Source: Thiohalobacter thiocyanaticus
GTDB taxonomy: Bacteria > Pseudomonadota > Gammaproteobacteria > Thiohalobacterales > Thiohalobacteraceae
DNA: 64,000 nucleotides
Direction: 5' to 3'
Assembly: GCF_003932505.1 (NCBI RefSeq)
Contig: NZ_QZMU01000001.1
Coordinates: 496,001 to 560,000, forward strand
Shown: in pieces, positions 1-8,067 of the stretch
How the letters are laid out: the number at the start of each line of letters is the position of its first letter
Position numbering within the stretch: the stretch's first letter is position 1
Position numbers and translations under genes: made by a program
The notes under the pieces: generated by a model
Told to the model about the DNA's origin: nothing
Seen by the model: the letters and a program-made list of their open reading frames with translations, nothing else
Database searches by the model: none

Positions 1-965
1 CCGGCCGGGGTGTGACGCTCCAGCAGGCGCTGGGCGATGGGCAGGATGTCGCGCGGCCGCTCGCGCAGCGGCAGCAGGTGCAGGGGAAAGACGTTGAGCC
101 GGTAGAACAGGTCCTCGCGGAAGCGACCGGCGGCGACCTCCTCACGCATGACCCGGTTGGAGGTGGCCAGCACCCGCACGTCGAGCTCGATGGGGTGCTT
201 GCCGCCGAGGCGTTCGACCTCGCGCTCCTGCAGCACCCGCAGCAGCTTGGCCTGCAGGCCCAGGTCCATCTCCGAGATCTCGTCCAGCAGCAGGGTGCCG
301 CCGCGGGCCTGTTCGAACTTGCCCGGGCGGGCCTGGTAGGCGCCGGTAAAGGCGCCCTTCTCGTAACCGAACAGCACCGCTTCCAGCATGTTCTCGGGGA
401 TGGCCGCGCAGTTGATGGCGACGAAGGGGCCGTCACGGCGCGGTGACTGTTCGTGCACGTAGCGGGCGAAGACCTCCTTGCCGGTGCCGGACTCGCCGGT
501 GATCATCACGGTGGCGTCGGTATTGGCCACCCGCTCGGCCAGGCCGAGCAGTTCGCGGGTGCGTGCCTCCTGGGCCACCACGCCGTCGTCGGGCCGGGCA
601 GCCTCGGGCAGATAGCGCCGCACCAGTTCCACCAGGGCCGCGGCATCGAAGGGCTTGAGCAGATAATCCGCAGCACCGGCGCGCATGGCCTCGACCGCCT
701 TCTGCACCGTGCCATAGGCCGTCATCAGCACCACCGGCAGAGCCGGCTGGCTGCCGCGGATCCGCTCCAGCAGCTGCTGGCCGTCCAGCTCCGGCATGTT
801 CACGTCGCTGACGACCATCCCCACGGATTCGCGCTCCAGCAGTTCCAGCGCCGCCCGGCCGTCACCGACCGGCGCGGCCCGGTAGCCGGCCACCGCCAGG
901 GTGTCGCACAGGGCGTCGCGCAGGGCGGGATCATCCTCGACGATCATTACCGTGGCTTCATTCAT
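1..965 (-). CDS. flrC: Sigma-54 response regulator FlrC/FleR (3' end outside window)
   Basis: This is the response regulator of the flagellar two-component pair that switches on class III (hook-basal body) genes with sigma-54. The visible 321 residues hold a receiver domain (residues 5-115, phospho-acceptor Asp in VVSDVNMPELDG) and an AAA+ domain with Walker A GESGTGKE, an intact GAFTGA loop and the Walker B stretch TLLLDE. The C-terminal part of the AAA+ domain and the Fis-type HTH lie beyond base 1. The ATG at 965 overlaps the flrB stop in an ATGA junction, so the two are translationally coupled. Assignment as FlrC rather than another NtrC-type regulator rests on the flrB-fleQ context. Confidence 0.93.
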   Translation of the reverse strand, partial: MNEATVMIVEDDPALRDALCDTLAVAGYRAAPVGDGRAALELLERESVGMVVSDVNMPELDGQQLLERIRGSQPALPVVLMTAYGTVQKAVEAMRAGAADYLLKPFDAAALVELVRRYLPEAARPDDGVVAQEARTRELLGLAERVANTDATVMITGESGTGKEVFARYVHEQSPRRDGPFVAINCAAIPENMLEAVLFGYEKGAFTGAYQARPGKFEQARGGTLLLDEISEMDLGLQAKLLRVLQEREVERLGGKHPIELDVRVLATSNRVMREEVAAGRFREDLFYRLNVFPLHLLPLRERPRDILPIAQRLLERHTPA

Positions 966-2158
966 GCTTGGACTCCTTGGGTGTTGTCGTCCGCACCGGC
1001 CGCGGTGCTGGGCAGGGCGCCGGCCAGCGGCGCCGGCGGCAGACGCAGGCTGAAGGTGGTACCGGAACCGGCTTCGGACTGGACGCTGATCTCGCCGCGG
1101 TGGGCCTCGACAGTGGCCCTGACCACGGCCAGACCCAGTCCGGTGCCGCCGGAGCGGGTGGTGAAGAAGGGTTCGAAGATGTGTTCGCGCAGCTCGGCGG
1201 GAATGCCCGGGCCGTTGTCGCTGATGCGGATCAGCACCGCGCCATCGGCCAGGCTTTCGGCCTTCACCCGGATAACAGGTATCTGCACCGCGGCCTGCAG
1301 GGCATTGATGACCAGGTTGGACAGGGCCCCCACCAGTGCGGTCTCGTCGCCCTGGACCGGCACCTCGGGATCGTCGCAGTCGCAGTGCCAGTCGACCGGG
1401 GCCAGCTGCGGCTCCAGTGTCTGTTCCAACGCGGCCAGCAGGTGTCCGAGCGGGATGGCCCCGGCCTCCCCGCCCTGGCCGCCGCGGGCGAAGACCAGCA
1501 TATCGTTGACCATGCGTTCCAGGTGTCGCAGGCGCTCGACAATCCGGCCACCCAGCAGTTGCGGCCGGGTATCGGCGCCATCCATCCCGGTCAGCTGCGA
1601 GGCATACAGCAGGGCGGCAGACAGCGGGGTGCGCAGCTGGTGCGCCAGCCCTGCCAGCATCTCGCCCATGGCCGACAGCCGCTGCTGGCGATTGAGCGCC
1701 TCGGTCAGGCGGCGGGTCTCGGTGATTTCGTTGATCAGCAGGATACGGCCGGCGGCGGCATCCAGCGGCCGGTCGGAGATACGGATCCAGCGCCCGTCGT
1801 GCAGGCGGATGTCGTGGCCGTCGCTGCCGGCGGTATCGAAGCAACGCCGGCGAACACTGTCCCAGTCCGTACCCACCAGGTCATCGCCCAGCAGTGCCTG
1901 CGCCATGGGATTGCATTCGCTGATGCGGCCGTCGGCGTCCAGCACCAGCACTCCGCCCGGCAGGGCATCGATCAGGGTCTCCAGCCGGTCGGCCAGTTGC
2001 AGCCGCTCGGAGCGGCTGGCGGCCAGTTCGCGGTTCAGTCCAGCCACCTGCTGTTCCAGCTCACGGTAGCTGTGCTCCAGCGCCGACGACATGCGGTTGA
2101 AGGCCTGGAAGGCCTCCTGGAGCTGTTGCGGGTCGGGTTGTGTGGATGCTGCGGCCAT
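962..2158 (-). CDS. flrB: Flagellar sensor histidine kinase FlrB/FleS
   Basis: A cytoplasmic histidine kinase of 398 residues, the partner of FlrC. It has no membrane segment. Order of parts: coiled coil (about 15-60), PAS domain (60-150), dimerisation/phospho-acceptor helix with the family-typical H-box HQLRTPLSAALLYAS (around 175), and an ATPase domain with the N-box around NLVINALQAA and G-boxes DNGPGIP and GGTGLGLAVVRA. The last four bases overlap flrC. A sigma-54 promoter lies 33 bases upstream, as expected for a FleQ-activated class II gene. Confidence 0.93.
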   Translation of the reverse strand: MAAASTQPDPQQLQEAFQAFNRMSSALEHSYRELEQQVAGLNRELAASRSERLQLADRLETLIDALPGGVLVLDADGRISECNPMAQALLGDDLVGTDWDSVRRRCFDTAGSDGHDIRLHDGRWIRISDRPLDAAAGRILLINEITETRRLTEALNRQQRLSAMGEMLAGLAHQLRTPLSAALLYASQLTGMDGADTRPQLLGGRIVERLRHLERMVNDMLVFARGGQGGEAGAIPLGHLLAALEQTLEPQLAPVDWHCDCDDPEVPVQGDETALVGALSNLVINALQAAVQIPVIRVKAESLADGAVLIRISDNGPGIPAELREHIFEPFFTTRSGGTGLGLAVVRATVEAHRGEISVQSEAGSGTTFSLRLPPAPLAGALPSTAAGADDNTQGVQA

Positions 2159-2190
2159 GTGCTGTCCGTTCGACGTTGTGCCGAAGCGAT

Positions 2191-2206
2191 TGCAACATGC
2201 ATGCCT
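2191..2206 (-). promoter_or_regulatory. Sigma-54 promoter of flrBC
   Basis: Read on the minus strand the site is AGGCATGCATGTTGCA. It has the -24 GG and -12 GC exactly 12 bases apart and agrees with the consensus TGGCACG-N4-TTGCW at nearly all fixed positions. It lies just upstream of the flrB start. FleQ control is inferred from the known flagellar hierarchy. Confidence 0.75.
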
Positions 2207-2288
2207 GAAATGACTAGTTGTTTTTATTCAGTAAGTTAGAAAGGCTGAAAAAGAAGGGCGTCAAAACAGCGGCGGTAAAACCATTGAA

Positions 2289-2530
2289 AAGAGCGCCACG
2301 GAATACACGGAAAGCACGGAAAATTTGTATGTCATCGCCGTGGCGCTCCGCGCCTGGCATTGATCTGGGCAGGCCCTGGTTACCTCTTTCGTCATCCCGG
2401 CGAAGGCCGGGATCCAGAGGTATTCGGATACATGGGTGCCGGCCTTCGCCGGCATGACGGATTAATCCGAGCTGCCAAGGATTATTTCAATGAATAACTT
2501 CCGTGCTTTCCGTGTATTCCGTAGCGCTCC
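2289..2530. repeat. CACGGAA-ended inverted-repeat element, copy 1
   Basis: This 242-bp intergenic element between fleQ and flrB is bounded by inverted copies of GAGCGCCACGGAATACACGG followed by another CACGGAA unit. The ends consist of three 9-bp units, xCACGGAAx. The centre holds a segment reading ATGTCATCGCCGTGGCGCT, shared with copy 2, and a separate palindromic repeat at 2391-2458. One end lies 20 bp after the fleQ stop codon. No ORF is inside. Confidence 0.85.
2391..2458. repeat. Palindromic repeat GTCATCCCGGCGAAGG, copy 1
   Basis: The inverted arms GTCATCCCGGCGAAGGCCGG and CCGGCCTTCGCCGGCATGAC enclose a short spacer. Related copies occur at 36449-36517 and, in a diverged form, at 23315-23450. 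It is nested in the CACGGAA element. Confidence 0.8.
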
Positions 2531-2550
2531 TGATCTTGATCTTTATAAAT

Positions 2551-4008
2551 TCAGGACGCCACCTCGCCGCGCTGCAGGCCGTACTTGCGCAGCTTCTCGA
2601 CCAGGGTGGTGCGGCGCATGCCCAGGCGCTTGGCGGCGTGGGCGACCACGCCGCCGGCATCGTCCAGGGCCTGCTTGATGAAGGACTGCTCCAGGTTGCT
2701 CAGGTGTTCCTTCAGATCGATGCCGCTGCGCGGCAGGCGCGGTTCCTGGTACTCGATCGGCGGCGGGGTCAGCACCAGTTCGTCGCTGAAGGCCGGCTGC
2801 TGGCCGGATTCCTGCTGTTCGCGCACGCTGCTCAACGCGGCCTCGGTCTGGAACTTCTCGGGCAGATCGCCCACGTCCACCACGCCGAAGGGGTGCAGGA
2901 TGGCCATGCGTTCGATCAGGTTGGCCAGCTCGCGCACATTGCCCAGCCAGTTGTACTGGCACAGGGCCATGACGGCGCCGGAGGTCAGGCGCACCGAGCC
3001 GCGCTTTTCGTGCTCGATGCGGCGGATCAGCTCGTTGACCAGCAGCGGGATGTCCTCCACCCGCTCGCGCAGGGGCGGCATCTCGATGGGGAAGACGTTG
3101 AGACGGTAGAACAGATCCTCGCGGAAGCTGCCGTCCTTGATGTTCTCTTCCAGGTTGCGGTGAGTGGCGGCGATCACCCGCACGTTCGCATCGATCGGCT
3201 TGTTGCTGCCGACCCGCTCGAAGGTGCGCTCCTGCAGCACCCGCAGCAGCTTGACCTGCATCGGCAGGCTCATGTCGCCGATCTCGTCCAGGAACAGGGT
3301 CCCGCCCTCGGCCATTTCGAAGCGGCCCTGGCGGGCGCTGATGGCACCGGTGAAGGTGCCCTTCTCATGGCCGAACAGCTCGGATTCCAGCAGGTCGGGC
3401 GGGATGGCGCCGCAGTTAATGGGCACGAAGGCCTCGTCGCGGCGGCCGGAATAGTAATGGATGTTGCGGGCCACGACCTCCTTGCCGGTGCCGGACTCGC
3501 CCAGGATCAGAACATTGGCATCGGAGTCGGCCACCTGCTGGATGTGCTTGCGTACCTGCTGAATGGCACGGCTACTGCCGACCAGGCTGCGGAACAGGTC
3601 CACCGGCCGCTGGCGCCCGGCCTCGGTGCGCGACTCGCGGTAGATCTCGGCCTGGTGCATGGCGTTGGTGAGTTGGGTGTAGCGGGCGGGCAGCTCGATC
3701 CGGCCCAGGATGCAGGAGCCGGCGTCGATGGCCACGGTCGGCTCCCTGCCCTTCTCTGCCAGCAGGAAGATCGGCAGGTGCTCGTCGAAGTCATGTATGC
3801 TCTTAAGGAGTTTCTCCAAGACATTGTCCGACTTGCATTTACCTACCAGTACCGCCAGCAGATCGCTGGCATCGTCCACGGCCTCCGTCCAGTGGTCGCA
3901 ATCCTCGACCATGACGGGTTCGTGTTCAATGAACTTGAGCACCGCCTTGAGATCCTGGCGACGCTCGGCATCGGCTTCTATAACGAGGACCTTGCCATCA
4001 GCAGACAT
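2551..4008 (-). CDS. fleQ: Flagellar master regulator FleQ/FlrA
   Basis: A sigma-54-dependent activator of 485 residues at the top of the flagellar cascade. The N-terminal receiver-like FleQ domain (1-125) lacks an acceptor Asp at the usual place, as in the family. The AAA+ domain (about 140-375) has Walker A GESGTGKE and Walker B TLFLDE. The sigma-54 contact loop reads GTFTGA instead of the canonical GAFTGA. A Fis-type HTH (about 440-480) ends the protein. FleQ proteins bind c-di-GMP at the AAA+ domain, which fits the GGDEF-EAL and PilZ genes nearby. The ATG at 4008 follows AGGA. A sigma-70-like promoter lies upstream. Confidence 0.94.
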   Translation of the reverse strand: MSADGKVLVIEADAERRQDLKAVLKFIEHEPVMVEDCDHWTEAVDDASDLLAVLVGKCKSDNVLEKLLKSIHDFDEHLPIFLLAEKGREPTVAIDAGSCILGRIELPARYTQLTNAMHQAEIYRESRTEAGRQRPVDLFRSLVGSSRAIQQVRKHIQQVADSDANVLILGESGTGKEVVARNIHYYSGRRDEAFVPINCGAIPPDLLESELFGHEKGTFTGAISARQGRFEMAEGGTLFLDEIGDMSLPMQVKLLRVLQERTFERVGSNKPIDANVRVIAATHRNLEENIKDGSFREDLFYRLNVFPIEMPPLRERVEDIPLLVNELIRRIEHEKRGSVRLTSGAVMALCQYNWLGNVRELANLIERMAILHPFGVVDVGDLPEKFQTEAALSSVREQQESGQQPAFSDELVLTPPPIEYQEPRLPRSGIDLKEHLSNLEQSFIKQALDDAGGVVAHAAKRLGMRRTTLVEKLRKYGLQRGEVAS

Positions 4009-4119
4009 GAGATGATTCCTCCCGAACCGCTTATTGCGCCTGGTTGCGTGGTTTCACGGCGTAGCGACGCACCAGGCTTTGTCAGTCTTTACCGGACCCC
4101 TTTCCGGCAATTCCGGGCT

Positions 4120-4148
4120 AGTAAAACACCCTTTGGGAGAAATGTCAA
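4120..4148 (-). promoter_or_regulatory. Sigma-70-type promoter of fleQ
   Basis: On the minus strand a perfect -35 TTGACA is followed after 17 bases by TTTACT (4 of 6 to TATAAT), 112 bp before the fleQ start. A housekeeping promoter is expected for the top regulator. The -10 match is moderate. Confidence 0.6.
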
Positions 4149-4172
4149 AATTCCGACGGGAGAAGAAAGATC

Positions 4173-4331
4173 AAGAGCGCCACGGAATACACGGAAAACA
4201 CGGAAAATATTAATACAAAGTCTTTTGCATCGCCCGGCGCTGGAGGGTAAAGACAAAGTACGCTTGATGTGCAGCGCCACGGCGATGACATACAAACATT
4301 CCGTGTTTTCCGTGTATTCCGTGGCGCTCTT
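4173..4331. repeat. CACGGAA-ended inverted-repeat element, copy 2
   Basis: A 159-bp element between fliT and fleQ with AAGAGCGCCACGGAATACAC at each end in opposite orientation. The right end touches the fliT stop codon. The interior includes AGCGCCACGGCGATGACAT, the inverse of a segment in copy 1. Confidence 0.87.
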
Positions 4332-4633
4332 TAAGAATTGGCGGCGTAGGCAGCCGCACCGCTGCGGCCGCGCCTGAGGTCGTGCAGGTCGGCGCCGAGG
4401 CGGTCCCGGTTGCGCTGCGCCAGTTCCCCCACCCGGCGATTCAAATCGAGGATCTGTTCCAGCAGTTGCCGCTGCGGCTGCGTCAGCCCGGTGGCGGCAT
4501 GGGCCGCGAACCAGCCCTCCAGCCGCCGCCGCTGCCGGGTACCATTCTGCTCGACCGCCTCCCAGTCCCCGGCCTCGGCCCGGGCATGAAGCGTTTCCGT
4601 CAGCGTCAGCAGTTGTTCCAGTTCGTGTTCCAT
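4331..4633 (-). CDS. fliT: FliT-like flagellar export chaperone
   Basis: A small, charged, helical protein of 100 residues with no membrane segment. Its size, helical content and position directly after fliS match FliT, which binds FliD and keeps it export-competent. Sequence conservation in this family is weak, so the call leans on the fliD-fliS-fliT order. It is flanked on both sides by CACGGAA elements, one of which abuts its stop codon, so co-transcription with fliS is not certain. Confidence 0.7.
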   Translation of the reverse strand: MEHELEQLLTLTETLHARAEAGDWEAVEQNGTRQRRRLEGWFAAHAATGLTQPQRQLLEQILDLNRRVGELAQRNRDRLGADLHDLRRGRSGAAAYAANS

Positions 4634-4648
4634 TGCTTAAACCTCTTT

Positions 4649-4813
4649 AAGAGCGCCACGGAATACACGGAAAACACAGAATTAAGTCAGGTGAAACTCA
4701 TGGTCATATCGACCAGCGTCAGGATGCCCTGATGTAGATTCATTGCCGGGCGCATTGCGCCACGGCAATGCCAATATCATGTCCGTGTTTTCCGTGTAGT
4801 CCGTGGCGCTCTT
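4649..4813. repeat. CACGGAA-ended inverted-repeat element, copy 3
   Basis: A 165-bp element between fliS and fliT with inverted ends AAGAGCGCCACGGAATACAC (left) and one-base variants of the same sequence (right). A degenerate internal GCGCCACGGCAATG segment corresponds to the shared core of copies 1 and 2. Confidence 0.83.
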
Positions 4814-4820
4814 GCTCTTC

Positions 4821-5234
4821 TCAGCCGCCCACTGCCTGCGGCGGCTGGTCGCCGACGGCGTCCCAGGCGGATTTGATCTCCCGGATCAGCCCGCTGACCT
4901 CGTCGAGCAGGGCCACTTCGTTGCGGATATTGGCCTGCAGCAGCTGGCGCTCCATGTAGTCGTAGAGATCATGCAGATTGCCGGCCAGCTCGCCGCCGGC
5001 TTCCAGATCGAGGCTGCTGCGCAGGCCGCCGACGATGGAGATGGCCCAGCTGATCTGCTCGCCCTTGGCGGCGATCTCGCCGCGCTCCATCGCGCCGCGG
5101 GCGGTAGCGATCCGGTCCAGGGCACCCTGCATCAGCATCTGGATCAGCCGATGAGGGCTGGCCGACTCGATCCGGGCCTGGGTGTTGACCTGGCGATACT
5201 GCTGAAGTCCTGCATGGGTGCCGGTGTAGCTCAT
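4821..5234 (-). CDS. fliS: Flagellin export chaperone FliS
   Basis: FliS binds the C-terminus of flagellin in the cytoplasm and stops premature polymerisation. The 137-residue product shows the family pattern: an N-terminal QQYRQV segment, then SPHRLIQMLMQGALDRI, and a helical bundle to the end. The ATG at 5234 was chosen because the conserved N-terminus (MSYTGTHAGLQQY) begins there and GGAGTGA sits just upstream. An in-frame extension to 5297 is not family-like. It follows fliD by 100 bp, with a weak hairpin (GGGACGG/CCGTCCC) between. Confidence 0.92.
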   Translation of the reverse strand: MSYTGTHAGLQQYRQVNTQARIESASPHRLIQMLMQGALDRIATARGAMERGEIAAKGEQISWAISIVGGLRSSLDLEAGGELAGNLHDLYDYMERQLLQANIRNEVALLDEVSGLIREIKSAWDAVGDQPPQAVGG

Positions 5235-5334
5235 GGATGTCACTCCGTTTTTACCAGTTTTGCCTGCCGGTTTGTCTCTCCGGCGAGGCGTGGTCACAAG
5301 GGACGGGCCGCTGTCCGTCCCGGGGGTTCATGCA

Positions 5335-7359
5335 CTATCTGTTGCGGTTGTTCTGTCCGATCACCGGGATGGTTTCCAGCTGTCGGGTGAGAAAATCACT
5401 GGTGCCCTGCAGCTGCCCCAGAATGCGGTCCATGGCATTGAATTCGGCCCGGTACCGTTCCTCGAGGTTTTCCAGCCGGCGAGTCAGGTCCTGACGCTCA
5501 TCCTCGATGCGGGAAAGCCGCTCCCGCAGGCTTTCGGTCAGAGGGTCGAACATCCCGTTGTCGTCATCCAGCAGCCCGGTCACCAGGGTATTCAGTTGAT
5601 CGGCAAAACCGCGGGTGAAGTTGACCGTGCCGCGATCCCCGGTGCTCCCGCCGGTGATCTCCAGCTTCAGCCCGGCGGCATCCCCGCTGCCGGTCAGGGT
5701 GCGGCCGGAACCGGTGGCCGCCACACCGCCGATGGTGCCTGCTACATCCAGGCCATCTGTACTTGCGGGCGTGGCACCGAACAGGCCGGTGGCGGCGTTG
5801 CCGCCCGTCACTTCCACCCTCGAGGCCGAGCCGTAGCGTTCGGACGTCAGGCTCAACACCCCGCCGCTCTCGCTGACCTGCACGGCCACATCATTGTCCT
5901 GGAAGTCCTGGCTGCCGTTGAGCCGGGACTGGATCTGGGCGGCCAGTTCCGCCGCTGTATAGGTACCGGCGGCAAGCGTGATGCTGGCACTGATGCCGTC
6001 GACCTTCATGTTGAGGGTATCGTTGCTGCCGGCGGTAATGGTCAGATTGGCGGCCTGGGCGCCGCTCAGCTGGCCCCGGGTGGCCAGCTGGGTGATGTCC
6101 ACGGCATAGTCGCCCGGCCGGGTGTCCTCGCTGGCGCCCAAGTAGCCGACCTGGGCATCGGCGGCCTGCCCGAAGGCGGCGAACAGGCCGGTCACGGCCT
6201 CGGGGTTGTCCTGGATCGCGGCCTCGAGTTCGCCTTTATCCAGCTCCAGGCTCCCGTCCCGTGCGTTACGGGTGATCCCGATCTGCGCCAATATCTGGTA
6301 GTTGCTGTCGGCGCCTTCCAGCGGCGTGCCCAGAACGCGATTGAGCCGGGATTCCAGCCCGCGCAGGGAGGCATCACCATTGAGGATGCCGGCCCGGCCG
6401 GTTTCGGGATCGTAGGCGCTCAACTGTTTCATCGTCGATGAAAGCTGGTTATAGCCCTTGACGAAGGCCTCGACATTCTTGGTGATGGCGCCGGGGTCGC
6501 TCTCGACCGTCACGCTGGTCGTGCCCGCGGCCAGGAGGTTGAAACTCAGGCCCTCGACCGCCTCGTCCAGAGTATTGCTCGCGCTGCTGATGGCAACGCC
6601 ATTGAGCGTGGCACTGGCATCCTGGGCGGCCTGGTTCTGGACCATGAAATTCGTCGTTTCATTGAAGTTCAGCCGCGACAGACCGGCGGCATCGGTAGCG
6701 TTGCCGTCGTCATCGCTGACGCTGATCTGCATGGCATTAGCCGCACCGGTATCCTCGGCGGCAAAGCCCAGGCGATAATTCGTCCCGTCGAAGACGATCG
6801 AGGCCTTGACTCCGATATCGGCGGCATTGACCGCATCACGGATGCCGGTCAGGCTGCCGTCGGTGATGTCCACCGTGCGCACGGCCTTGTCGGGGTCCTG
6901 GGTGAAGCCGGTCACGCTGTCGGTATTGTCGTCATAACCGACCGTGCCGAAGGAAAAGGACAGGCTGCCGGTACCCACCACCTCGTCCAGGGCGGTGAAG
7001 TCGGCGCCGGCGGCGGGATCGCTCACCAGGCGCTGGGCCTTCGCCAGCTCGAACACCTCCAGGTCATAACTGCCGGCGGCTGCGGCATTGCTGCTGGTGA
7101 CAGTCGCCACCTCCTTGTCACTGGAGCTTGCGGACTTGCTCTGGAAGCCGGACACGCTGGTCAGCGAGTTCAGGCTGGTCTGGAAGGAACTGAAGGCGCC
7201 CTTGAGCGCACCGTAGGCACTGATGCGGGCCTGAAGCTCGGCCTCGTTGCGGTCCAGCCGCTGGCGGGTGGGCCGCCCCTCGGCGGTAACCAGCTGGCTG
7301 ACCAGGTTTTCGATATCCAGGCCGGAGCCCAGTCCGGTTGATGTGATGCTGCCTGCCAT
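5335..7359 (-). CDS. fliD: Flagellar filament cap protein FliD (HAP2)
   Basis: FliD caps the growing filament and guides flagellin folding. The N-terminus (GLGSGLDIENLVSQLV) and the coiled-coil C-terminus (about 610-660) are typical. At 674 residues it is roughly 200 longer than the common 450-480. The extra length lies in the middle, around residues 390-600, and contains a second region rich in FliD-like beta strands, so the surface domains are probably enlarged. It sits after flaG and before fliS. A CACGGAA element immediately upstream leaves no room for a close own promoter, so transcription may come from flaG or from inside the element. Confidence 0.93.
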   Translation of the reverse strand: MAGSITSTGLGSGLDIENLVSQLVTAEGRPTRQRLDRNEAELQARISAYGALKGAFSSFQTSLNSLTSVSGFQSKSASSSDKEVATVTSSNAAAAGSYDLEVFELAKAQRLVSDPAAGADFTALDEVVGTGSLSFSFGTVGYDDNTDSVTGFTQDPDKAVRTVDITDGSLTGIRDAVNAADIGVKASIVFDGTNYRLGFAAEDTGAANAMQISVSDDDGNATDAAGLSRLNFNETTNFMVQNQAAQDASATLNGVAISSASNTLDEAVEGLSFNLLAAGTTSVTVESDPGAITKNVEAFVKGYNQLSSTMKQLSAYDPETGRAGILNGDASLRGLESRLNRVLGTPLEGADSNYQILAQIGITRNARDGSLELDKGELEAAIQDNPEAVTGLFAAFGQAADAQVGYLGASEDTRPGDYAVDITQLATRGQLSGAQAANLTITAGSNDTLNMKVDGISASITLAAGTYTAAELAAQIQSRLNGSQDFQDNDVAVQVSESGGVLSLTSERYGSASRVEVTGGNAATGLFGATPASTDGLDVAGTIGGVAATGSGRTLTGSGDAAGLKLEITGGSTGDRGTVNFTRGFADQLNTLVTGLLDDDNGMFDPLTESLRERLSRIEDERQDLTRRLENLEERYRAEFNAMDRILGQLQGTSDFLTRQLETIPVIGQNNRNR

Positions 7360-7386
7360 CTGCCGTCTCGTTAGTTGCCTAGATCA

Positions 7387-7543
7387 TGGCCACGGAAAAC
7401 ACGGACATTTGAAGTAGGTCGGGTTAGCCCGGCAGGGCGTAACCCGACGCCAGCCTGACTCTATGTCGGGTTACGCTGCGCTAACCCGACCTACGATATA
7501 CGCCACATTATTTCTTTCCGTGCTTTCCGTGTTTTCCGTGGCT
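7387..7543. repeat. CACGGAA-ended inverted-repeat element, copy 4
   Basis: The ends are shorter and more diverged (GGCCACGGAAAACACGGA) but clearly inverted, between flaG and fliD. The interior is almost wholly occupied by a GTAGGTCGGGTTAGC palindrome at 7414-7494. Confidence 0.8.
7414..7494. repeat. Palindromic repeat GTAGGTCGGGTTAGC, copy 1
   Basis: The inverted arms GTAGGTCGGGTTAGC...GTAACCCGAC and GTCGGGTTACGC...GCTAACCCGACCTAC can fold into one long hairpin. Other copies lie at 9735-9815 and 39968-40041. Confidence 0.85.
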
Positions 7544-7554
7544 ATATCCATTTA

Positions 7555-7585
7555 GCAATAAACAGGCCAGCTTCAGGCCTGTTCC
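7555..7585 (-). terminator. Hairpin terminator after flaG
   Basis: On the minus strand AACAGGCC and GGCCTGTT flank a 7-base loop and are followed by TATT. The hairpin overlaps the flaG stop codon. The short T-tract makes it a moderate terminator. Confidence 0.55.
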
Positions 7586-7995
7586 CGGAACAACAGACCC
7601 TCGGCGGCGTCCTCCTGCGCCTGCAGGCGCCGGGCGCGCTCGATCACGGTCTCCGGTGGGATCTGGCGAATCACTTCCTTTGTTTCTGAATCCACGACGG
7701 AAATCACTGTCCGTCCCAGTTCGTCATCAACCTCGAAGCGCAGATCGCGCTGCAGGTTCTGGACAAAATCATTCATGCGGGTCACGGCCTGTTGCAGATC
7801 GCCGGTATCCTTCATGGCGCGTTCGGGCTCGTTCCCCTGCTCCGCGACGGCGGCCCCTTGCCTCATGCTGTCTGCCGGCGGCAAGGCCTGGCCGGAGGCC
7901 ACGCCCGGTTCCTGGGCGACAGCGGGCTTGCGCACCGTGGCGATCTCTGGGCGCGCGGTGTTCAGGGACGTCACCATGCTCAATTCGGTATTCAT
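7573..7995 (-). CDS. flaG: Flagellar protein FlaG
   Basis: A 140-residue FlaG-family protein. The disordered N-terminus is followed by the conserved C-terminal half (LRFEVDDELGRTVISVVD and VIRQIPPETVIE). FlaG proteins influence filament length in polar flagellates; their biochemical role is not settled. It lies between fliC and fliD, the usual place. An AGAGG precedes the start. Transcription probably depends on readthrough of the fliC terminator or on an unseen promoter. Confidence 0.9.
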   Translation of the reverse strand: MNTELSMVTSLNTARPEIATVRKPAVAQEPGVASGQALPPADSMRQGAAVAEQGNEPERAMKDTGDLQQAVTRMNDFVQNLQRDLRFEVDDELGRTVISVVDSETKEVIRQIPPETVIERARRLQAQEDAAEGLLFREQA

Positions 7996-8020
7996 ATCAG
8001 CATGCCTCTGAAGCCGGGTT

Positions 8021-8057
8021 GAAAACTCCGCCCGGGGGTTCCCGGCCCCCGGGCGGG
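8021..8057 (-). terminator. Terminator after fliC
   Basis: On the minus strand an 11-bp perfect stem CCGCCCGGGGG/CCCCCGGGCGG with a 7-base loop is followed by AGTTTTC, 11 bases past the fliC stop. The strong GC stem fits a highly expressed gene. Confidence 0.75.
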
Positions 8058-8067
8058 TTCATTGCCC

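Noticed and set aside
968..2239. Long plus-strand reading frame opposite flrB (and similar ones opposite fleQ, fliC, flgE, relA, cheR)
   Set aside because: These are antisense frames kept open by high GC. They lack ribosome sites and family features, while the minus-strand genes are unmistakable.
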